Source of the DNA: Acanthopleura granulata
Lineage: Eukaryota; Mollusca; Polyplacophora; Chitonida; Chitonidae
Direction of reading: 5' to 3'
NCBI GenBank assembly: GCA_016165875.1
Contig: JABBOT010000001.1
Coordinates: 16,382,876 to 16,446,875, forward strand
DNA length: 64,000 nucleotides
The position numbers and the translations under genes are program-made. How positions within the stretch are numbered: the stretch's first letter is position 1; every line of letters starts with the position of its first letter. Shown here in pieces: positions 61,701 through 64,000 of the stretch. Under the pieces are notes generated by a model. The model ran no database searches. It saw only the letters and a program-made list of their open reading frames with translations, and was not told the DNA's origin.

Positions 61701-63768
61701 CATTGGTTTCAGAGCAGGGATATCACAAACTCAAATTAACCCAGCTCTTCTGATAGTCACCTGAAAGTCAGGGACCTTGTGGGATGTGCTGGTTTACTCC
61801 AAAGAACAAGCCTGCAAATAGGTGCCTGACATTTTTGAAAACATGCCTTTGTTGGAAGTGGTATGGCCCAGGTGCACTATATGACATGGAAAACATAGTC
61901 ATACCACTTTTTTCAAAGGGATGTTTCCAAAAATGTCAGACATCTGTATACAGGCTTGAAAGTGCTGTCTCACAAAGTACAAAAGTTTTAGTTTTCTTCA
62001 CAAAACAAAATAGTTGAAGAGGAATTCTCAGACTCGTAATTTAGCACTTAATTTACGATCAAATTTTATATATTTGTGCATATAGTCAAGAGTTTGATTT
62101 GGGGTCACAGTTTTCACATTTTCTCCATGTATAAGCTTCAGCTTGATTAGTTATGAATATTCATACCTTTATTTGCAAATTCTTAAATTTCCTTTTATTA
62201 ATACTGATTGAGCTTCTTGGGATTGATGAAAATATCAACATTTCACTAATTTGGAAATGATAGCAGAGAGGAGAAATGTGGCTCCTAAGTGGCAGAATTC
62301 GGTGTTTCTCGCTGTATCAAGTATCATTTTGTCTAATCCTCTAGGTCCTTGTTACACAATATTCTGGAGAAAACTGATGCTTATCTCTGGGCAAAGAAAC
62401 CCACCCAGATGGCCCCACAGGTGAGTTTTGTACCCAGAGATTCACTCAAGTGTTTTTGCAGAAGTTAGCATTCAGTATCCCTGGCTGTTTTGTATCACTA
62501 AACATGTCGAATTGATATTAAAGCTGAAACGCATTGTTTCCGTTTATGTTAATCATTAAGCACCTGGAGACAGTTTTGAACATTATTCTAAGCATAGCTT
62601 TTACGAAGAAGAGGTTAGCGCAAGCATTTAAGAGGATATGACGTTTTGGAAGTGCAATGGTTGAGATGAAAGTGTATGTTGTTTTTTGCAGTTGCATTAT
62701 GCTGTTGAAGAGGAGAGGAAGATGGTGTCAGCTGGTAGAGAGGGCAAACAGACCCAGGTGTTCAAGGACATGGTTAGTACTTCCGTTCAGGTTATAGGGA
62801 ATTGGTCATGACTCGTTATTACACCAGAAATAGTGCATAATTAAATAGCTAAATTCCATTTAAATTCCATTTAAATTGCTACAGATTATGGATGAAAACT
62901 TCCAGCTCACTGTTGACTTTGAACCACTTTCCATTCATGCTAAGCTTATGAATTTGCTGGCTTAACCATTGAAAGTAGACATGGTTTTATGACTGGTATT
63001 TCTGGCTTGTGTACAGCAACCCAACTTTTTTTTCTATATTCATGTAAGCCTGAACTCCAGAATACCTGTGATGTCAAATGTGGTACTTGCTACATTGCTA
63101 AATGTGACGGTGTTTGTGTTTGCTGTGTTGTAGTTCACCCAGCTGGAGAGTCAGGCAGACCTGGCGTGTCACAGGTTTGTGGAGGACCCTGAGTGTCACT
63201 GGGGAGTCAGGTGTGACTTCAACAGGTGAGTCACCAGTAATGACCAGTGCTAATTGGCAATGGTCGGTGTTAATGACCTTTTGACAAGTGAAATAAGAGC
63301 AGCTATGTTTGAGCTGCATATTGTGGAATTTCCACCATTGGCTGCTGGCGATAAATGTGTTATCATAATCAAAGATAAATACATGGGAATGAATGAATGA
63401 TTATGGCTGGACGCTACATCAGCAGTATCTCAGACATATCGTGGCGATAAACACCTGGGAGGTGGGTTGGTAATAAGCCGAATGTTAAGAGATCAGGTCT
63501 CTTCCTTCTCCCTAATGTATACATGTAGAAAATCATCCTGATAATTGAGTCAGTCACAAACCAATTCGAAACAGAGTTGCATGTGCTGTCTAGATCTTTG
63601 CTGCAGTGCTTTAATGGATATTTCATGTTCTGATTATTGGTCCAGGATCATGAGCATTTGTTTTCACATGAACATTTATGATTTTCTCCAGAGCCTGTCC
63701 AGGCTGTGGTTTACAGTTGTCTGCCCAGGTGTCCACGTCCCAGCCAGGAGTTGTCATCTTCCACTGTG
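37646..63768 (+). CDS. HPS5: HPS5, BLOC-2 subunit, 26 coding exons, 3' end beyond window
   Basis: Orthologue of Hermansky-Pudlak syndrome 5 protein, a subunit of BLOC-2 (with HPS3 and HPS6), which acts in endosomal sorting to lysosome-related organelles such as pigment granules. Exons 1-10 and the start of 11 encode a WD40-like propeller (about residues 1-370): [56 protein letters not shown]. Exons 11-16 are a long low-complexity linker. Exon 16 onward is helical and matches the vertebrate C-terminal half. Junctions: 37646-37768, 38709-38822, 39702-39766, 42007-42190, 43127-43257, 43850-43882, 44707-44797, 47193-47275, 48187-48267, 49322-49413, 49698-51197, 51837-51947, 53474-53533, 53945-54236, 54940-55090, 55468-56822, 57264-57384, 57690-57848, 58141-58254, 58571-58681, 59430-59533, 61175-61463, 62345-62420, 62692-62772, 63134-63225, 63692-63768. 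About 1,900 codons against roughly 1,130 in human. The only phase conflict is exon 15/16. Confidence 0.95.
38709..38822 (+). CDS. HPS5: HPS5 exon 2
   Basis: Acceptor GTTGACAG, donor AAG|GTGAGA, phase 0 to 0, 38 codons. It carries the first propeller strand block [20 protein letters not shown], a clear counterpart of the vertebrate start of the WD40 domain. The ATG at 38718 inside it is a Met within the exon, not the start. Confidence 0.92.
38936..39348. repeat. Diverged SINE pieces in HPS5 intron 2
   Basis: At 38,936-39,000 is minus-oriented body or tail sequence (TACTCAACAACTTTTCACTTAC). At 39,235-39,348 is a plus-oriented 3' half (CTCCTCCCACCGTAACACTGG, then a CAAATCAAATGAATAAATA tail). 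The middle is not recognisable. Confidence 0.5.
39702..39766 (+). CDS. HPS5: HPS5 exon 3
   Basis: Acceptor TTGTTACACTAG, donor TGCAG|GTAGGC, 65 nt, phase 0 to 2. It encodes [20 protein letters not shown], matching the second propeller strand of vertebrate HPS5. The nearer CCCCAG at 39703-39712 would open with a stop and is rejected. Confidence 0.88.
39831..40100 (+). repeat. Near-complete SINE in HPS5 intron 3
   Basis: Best plus-strand copy in the window. It has a tRNA-like head (GGCTCAATTCGTCAGCGCGC; box-B-like GTGAGTTCAGGTCC near 39,906), a body (GGGAAGGCCTGCCAGTAACC, GATTTCCTCCCACCATAAT), then ATATTCTTGAGTACGGCG and an (AAATA)n tail. Confidence 0.88.
40206..40441 (-). repeat. Near-complete SINE in HPS5 intron 3, minus orientation
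   Basis: Tail side at 40,206 (GATTGGTGTTTTATGCCATA), body with GAGGAAACCGGGCATGGCC and GGCAGACCTTCCCACATACG, head at about 40,420-40,441 (AACCCACTCCGCCATGG). It forms an inverted pair with the copy at 39831-40100, about 105 bp apart. Confidence 0.85.
40747..40845 (-). repeat. SINE 3' end, minus orientation
   Basis: TATTTATTTATTTATTTGAT then GGTGTTTTACACTGTACTCA and ATATTTCACTTATAC; truncated after GTTACGGTGGGAGGATA. Confidence 0.85.
40915..41215. repeat. Nested minisatellite in HPS5 intron 3
   Basis: Built from CACCAACACCTGTACTCCCT, the variant CACCAACAGCTGTACTCCCC and the insert TTCCAACAATATCTGTAC. A 57-bp compound unit is repeated at 40,933 and 40,990, and shorter compound units follow. 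Both strands are open across it, which produces repetitive ORFs that I do not call as genes. Confidence 0.88.
42007..42190 (+). CDS. HPS5: HPS5 exon 4
   Basis: Acceptor AATTCCAG, donor AAAG|GTAAAT, phase 2 to 0. It encodes [20 protein letters not shown] and [20 protein letters not shown], the most HPS5-like part of the propeller (vertebrate ELNQERRGKPE and ALCWDT). Confidence 0.95.
42551..42591. other. Perfect inverted repeat, 17-bp arms, in HPS5 intron 4
   Basis: CTGGAACTAATATAACA (42551-42567) is exactly complementary to 42575-42591, with a 7-nt spacer TGTTATG. Transcribed, it would form a strong intronic hairpin. Confidence 0.9.
42788..42812. other. Perfect inverted repeat, 11-bp arms
   Basis: CAAAGCCTAGG (42788-42798), spacer TGT, then the exact complement to 42812. 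It lies just outside the foldback element at 42812-42990. Confidence 0.85.
42812..42990. repeat. Foldback (MITE-like) element in HPS5 intron 4
   Basis: TGAATAACCGCTTTTATTTC at 42841 onward (arm to 42866) pairs with the complementary arm at 42939-42963 with one or two mismatches. The outer flanks (GGGGTC versus ACCCCAGG words) extend the pairing imperfectly. No transposase coding lies between the arms. Confidence 0.6.
43127..43257 (+). CDS. HPS5: HPS5 exon 5
   Basis: Acceptor TTATTCTTCTTAG, donor TCAAG|GTAAGC, phase 0 to 2. It encodes [20 protein letters not shown] and [20 protein letters not shown], matching vertebrate [22 protein letters not shown]. Confidence 0.93.
43850..43882 (+). CDS. 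HPS5: HPS5 exon 6 (33-nt microexon)
   Basis: Acceptor TTTCATTTCAG, donor TTAAG|GTAAGA, phase 2 to 2. It encodes [12 protein letters not shown], the counterpart of vertebrate EKFWKIGNKERDGEYGA, and joins exactly to exon 7 (DGQFGACF). Confidence 0.88.
44095..44400 (+). repeat. Two tandem SINE 3' halves with a triplicated tail
   Basis: The blocks GGTTGTGGGTTTCCCTTGGG and TGGTCGTGGGTTTCCCCAGG mark two successive plus-strand copies. After the second, the tail CACCAATCAAATAAATA or a close variant occurs three times (44,325-44,395). Both heads are missing. Confidence 0.85.
44707..44797 (+). CDS. HPS5: HPS5 exon 7
   Basis: Acceptor CTCTTGTAACAG, donor GGGAG|GTGAGA, phase 2 to 0. It encodes [11 protein letters not shown] and [14 protein letters not shown], nearly identical in pattern to vertebrate [13 protein letters not shown]. 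Confidence 0.95.
46118..46817 (-). pseudogene. Tc1-like transposase, internally deleted, in HPS5 intron 7
   Basis: Minus-strand remnant from a start like MPRLS at 46817 to a terminal [11 protein letters not shown] and stop at 46118. Between lie the DNA-binding part ([34 protein letters not shown]), the first catalytic aspartate in [10 protein letters not shown], and LWAAISWGG, after which about one third of the protein is missing before NIPWRFVRS. The second aspartate and the glutamate of the DDE triad are therefore lost. Several frameshifts and stops are present. Terminal inverted repeats were not located; the element probably spans about 45.95-47.15 kb. Confidence 0.85.
47193..47275 (+). 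CDS. HPS5: HPS5 exon 8
   Basis: Acceptor CTGTTGCAG, donor GTCAG|GTGAGC, phase 0 to 2. It encodes [20 protein letters not shown] and PFPIISV, a close match to vertebrate VNFDGEVISTHQFKKLLSLP. Confidence 0.96.
47570..47940 (+). repeat. Diverged tRNA-derived SINE of another family
   Basis: A head-like stretch CCTTGGTTAAGTGGTTACAG and GTGGGCTCAAAC at 47,573-47,630, and a SINE-like 3' part TGCGGTTTCCTCCAGCCATA at 47,847 with a decayed tail near 47,915-47,935. The boundary between components is unclear. Confidence 0.4.
48187..48267 (+). CDS. HPS5: HPS5 exon 9
   Basis: Acceptor ATGTTGTAG, donor GTCTG|GTAGGT, phase 2 to 2. It encodes [20 protein letters not shown] then FPKLHTV, matching vertebrate SQSLSFPKLLHL. 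Confidence 0.9.
48600..48735. repeat. (TTTA)n-rich low-complexity tract in HPS5 intron 9
   Basis: Long runs of TTTA with interruptions, similar in composition to the SINE tails read on the other strand, but with no attached SINE body. Confidence 0.85.
49322..49413 (+). CDS. HPS5: HPS5 exon 10
   Basis: Acceptor TCTGATTACAG, donor GCAG|GTGAGC, phase 2 to 1. It encodes [20 protein letters not shown] and [10 protein letters not shown], the last clear propeller blade, parallel to vertebrate [22 protein letters not shown]. Confidence 0.94.
49698..51197 (+). CDS. HPS5: HPS5 exon 11, 1.5 kb, with 17-residue tandem repeats
   Basis: Acceptor ACATTGCAG, donor CACAG|GTATGA, phase 1 to 1, about 500 codons (residues 333-832). 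The first 100 codons match vertebrates ([48 protein letters not shown] with an acidic Ser-rich patch). The rest is low-complexity, Ser/Asp/Glu-rich. Nucleotides 50,480-51,090 carry about 11 repeats of the type [17 protein letters not shown]. Vertebrate HPS5 lacks a block of this size here. Confidence 0.93.
50531..50990 (+). repeat. 51-bp coding minisatellite inside HPS5 exon 11
   Basis: GAAGCTTCTGATCAAGTGGA recurs at 50,582, 50,633, 50,684 and 50,735, exactly 51 bp apart. These central copies are almost identical at the DNA level. Outer copies are progressively more diverged. The unit is 17 codons, so the frame is kept. Confidence 0.95.
51490..51560. repeat. 17-bp tandem repeat in HPS5 intron 11
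   Basis: AACATCAGGCAAATGTG is repeated four times head to tail with one substitution in the last copy. Confidence 0.9.
51837..51947 (+). CDS. HPS5: HPS5 exon 12
   Basis: Acceptor TTTTTTTCAG, donor AAAG|GTGAGA, phase 1 to 1. It encodes a Lys-rich linker, [20 protein letters not shown] and LGPGERQES. No family match; supported by strong splice sites and phase. Confidence 0.75.
53474..53533 (+). CDS. HPS5: HPS5 exon 13 (60 nt, possibly alternative)
   Basis: Acceptor CCTTCAAACAG, donor AGAG|GTAGAT, phase 1 to 1. It encodes [19 protein letters not shown], a basic linker. It is a multiple of three with equal phases at both ends, so it could be skipped without a frame change. No homology supports it. 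Confidence 0.55.
53945..54236 (+). CDS. HPS5: HPS5 exon 14
   Basis: Acceptor GATTTTTCAG, donor AGAG|GTAGGT, phase 1 to 2. It encodes an acidic then Ser/Pro-rich linker ending [17 protein letters not shown], which aligns with vertebrate SPSPLVSLQAVKES. Confidence 0.85.
54739..54761. other. Short palindrome AATATTCATGA/TCATGAATATT
   Basis: Perfect 11-bp arms around one central T, in HPS5 intron 14. Probably incidental in AT-rich DNA. Confidence 0.6.
54940..55090 (+). CDS. HPS5: HPS5 exon 15
   Basis: Acceptor AATTAAACAG, donor AGA|GTAAGT, phase 2 to 0. It encodes [20 protein letters not shown] and [12 protein letters not shown], aligning with vertebrate SVSSFVRKTTEKIGTLHTSP. Its phase-0 end does not fit exon 16 as modelled. 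Confidence 0.85.
55468..56822 (+). CDS. HPS5: HPS5 exon 16, 1.35 kb
   Basis: Acceptor GATTTGATTTTAG, donor TTTTGCAG|GTGAGT. The reading frame requires phase 2 in and phase 1 out. It encodes [20 protein letters not shown], then a helix [20 protein letters not shown] matching vertebrates, a long acidic Ser-rich stretch, and [19 protein letters not shown], matching vertebrate ELTTLCLELNVL. The later AG at 55,489 is also phase 2; only a weak AG before CCTGCTTCT would be phase 0. Confidence 0.85.
56866..57165 (+). repeat. SINE with 47-bp internal tandem amplification, just after HPS5 exon 16
   Basis: GGAAGGCCTGCCAGCAACCC and its variants recur with exact 47-bp spacing (56,871; 56,918; 56,965; 57,012; 57,059). 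The unit equals part of the SINE body. The array ends in a normal SINE 3' part (GTATAAGTGAAATATTCTTA at 57,130) without a long tail. Confidence 0.88.
57264..57384 (+). CDS. HPS5: HPS5 exon 17
   Basis: Acceptor TTATGTTGCAG, donor CCCAG|GTAAGT, phase 1 to 2. It encodes [20 protein letters not shown] and [10 protein letters not shown], in the helical repeat region. Confidence 0.88.
57690..57848 (+). CDS. HPS5: HPS5 exon 18
   Basis: Acceptor TTTATTTGCAG, donor GACACA|GTGAGT, phase 2 to 2. It encodes [20 protein letters not shown] and [19 protein letters not shown], corresponding to the vertebrate HPS5 stretch with HPAEFLAYLDSLVKSRPED. Confidence 0.88.
58141..58254 (+). CDS. HPS5: HPS5 exon 19
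   Basis: Acceptor TTCCTGCTGTAG, donor CCTCG|GTGAGT, phase 2 to 2. It encodes [20 protein letters not shown] and [11 protein letters not shown] near-duplicate of the donor lies 54 bp downstream (58309). Confidence 0.87.
58571..58681 (+). CDS. HPS5: HPS5 exon 20
   Basis: Acceptor CCTCAAACAG, donor TTCGG|GTAAGG, phase 2 to 2. It encodes [20 protein letters not shown] and LLDICQEF, matching vertebrate RPHSHLLSWGYSQLILHLI and DICRSCGF. Confidence 0.93.
59430..59533 (+). CDS. HPS5: HPS5 exon 21
   Basis: Acceptor TTTGTTACAG, donor GATG|GTATGT, phase 2 to 1. It encodes [20 protein letters not shown] and RDITLLAAD, matching vertebrate FWPGYLILCLELERRREAF. Confidence 0.93.
59544..59862 (-). repeat. 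tRNA-derived SINE of a third family, with intact boxes A and B
   Basis: On the minus strand the head reads GGATAGCGCAGTTGGTAGAG (box A at 59,833-59,844) and GGTTCAAACC (box B, 59,791-59,800). The body is unlike the main SINE, but the 3' end (plus-strand GTCCTACTCAAGAATATTTC at 59,568) resembles the common tail region. It lies 10 bp after HPS5 exon 21. Confidence 0.8.
59863..61174 (+). other. HPS5 intron 21, remainder
   Basis: AT-rich, no coding exon of the right phase and no recognised repeat. Confidence 0.5.
61175..61463 (+). CDS. HPS5: HPS5 exon 22
   Basis: Acceptor TCTCCCCTTCAG, donor GAAAAG|GTAGGG, phase 1 to 2, 289 nt. It encodes [40 protein letters not shown] and SLLQALPL, a strong match to vertebrate WIPETVEEWKLLLHLIQS and [20 protein letters not shown]. 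Confidence 0.96.
62345..62420 (+). CDS. HPS5: HPS5 exon 23
   Basis: Acceptor AATCCTCTAG, donor CCACAG|GTGAGT, phase 2 to 0. It encodes [20 protein letters not shown], matching vertebrate RALIQSMLEKCDRFLWSQQ, which is about where the human protein ends as I recall it. Confidence 0.94.
62692..62772 (+). CDS. HPS5: HPS5 exon 24 (C-terminal extension)
   Basis: Acceptor GTTTTTTGCAG, donor GACATG|GTTAGT, phase 0 to 0. It encodes [20 protein letters not shown]. It lies beyond the point where vertebrate HPS5 ends in my memory. The splice sites are acceptable and the frame continues. Confidence 0.75.
63134..63225 (+). CDS. HPS5: HPS5 exon 25, first Cys/His segment
   Basis: Acceptor TGTGTTGTAG, donor AACAG|GTGAGT, phase 0 to 2. 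It encodes [20 protein letters not shown], then [10 protein letters not shown]. The Cys/His spacing suggests metal binding. Confidence 0.78.
63391..63480. repeat. Short repeat-like segment in HPS5 intron 25
   Basis: GAATGAATGATTATGGCTGG followed by CATCAGCAGTATCTCAGACA resembles a block seen weakly at 41,766-41,830 (TTCAGCCATATTGTGGCAAG). It is probably a fragment of a dispersed element. Confidence 0.35.
63692..63768 (+). CDS. HPS5: HPS5 exon 26, CxxC segment, last exon in window
   Basis: Acceptor ATTTTCTCCAG, donor CACTGTG|GTAAGC, phase 2 to 1. It encodes [12 protein letters not shown] and GVVIFHCG, the first half of a zinc-ribbon or RING-like module. The frame stays open at the donor, so at least one more exon lies beyond 64,000. 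Confidence 0.82.
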
Positions 63769-63844
63769 GTAAGCTCACAACATTCTTCTTACATGTTCAT
63801 ACAGAACTGCTGAAAACAATAGGGAATGTCTCCTTTCATGACCA

Positions 63845-63965
63845 ATGAAAAGCAAACAGTTAACCACTCCCACCAGCCAGATAAACACTCCCTCAAGCCA
63901 GTTAACCACACCCATATGCTAGTTAACCACACCTACAAACCAGTTGAACCACACCCACACAAGAT
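63845..63965. repeat. AGTTAACCACACCC short tandem repeat
   Basis: AGTTAACCACACCC and variants recur four to five times at a spacing of about 25-28 bp in the intron after exon 26. Confidence 0.75.
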
Positions 63966-64000
63966 AAACTATAGACTTGAAACCAGGCTTTGTTGGCATC

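Overview
This is invertebrate nuclear DNA. It has AT-rich intergenic sequence, introns with canonical GT-AG borders, tRNA-derived SINEs ending in CACCAATCAAATAAATA, a decayed non-LTR retrotransposon and a decayed Tc1-like transposon. The SINE style is what I associate with molluscs or other lophotrochozoans; that placement is inference. No bacterial operon, CRISPR array or rRNA was seen.

Layout. 1-141 is a SINE fragment. About 5.4-7.9 kb, minus strand, holds two well-supported exons of an IgGFc-binding-type extracellular domain, plus a possible signal-peptide exon upstream. 12.0-15.0 kb is a dead plus-strand LINE with recognisable ORF1 zinc knuckles, endonuclease, partial reverse transcriptase and a C-terminal zinc motif. 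16.7-17.4 kb and 19.6-20.4 kb are 41-bp and about 42-bp minisatellites. At 21.2-21.5 kb a minus-strand candidate first exon sits below two X-box (RFX-type) motifs. 25.8-26.1 kb is a GGTGCAGGTG-rich repeat. 32.3-33.2 kb is a 76/77-bp satellite of about 12 copies. The rest of the left half shows no gene I can support.

The right half, 37.6 kb to the window end, is one plus-strand gene: the orthologue of HPS5, a subunit of BLOC-2, which acts in the biogenesis of lysosome-related organelles. I could place 26 coding exons, about 1,900 codons, with phase-compatible junctions everywhere except between exons 15 and 16. The gene runs off the right edge. It is much longer than vertebrate HPS5 because of two large low-complexity exons (11 and 16), one with a homogenised 51-bp in-frame tandem repeat, and because of a C-terminal Cys/His segment. 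Its introns hold SINEs, an internally deleted Tc1-like element, a foldback element and minisatellites.

I found no convincing new multi-gene system. The most unusual items are the architecture of the HPS5 gene, the X-box pair beside an unidentified exon, and SINE families with different heads that share one tail.
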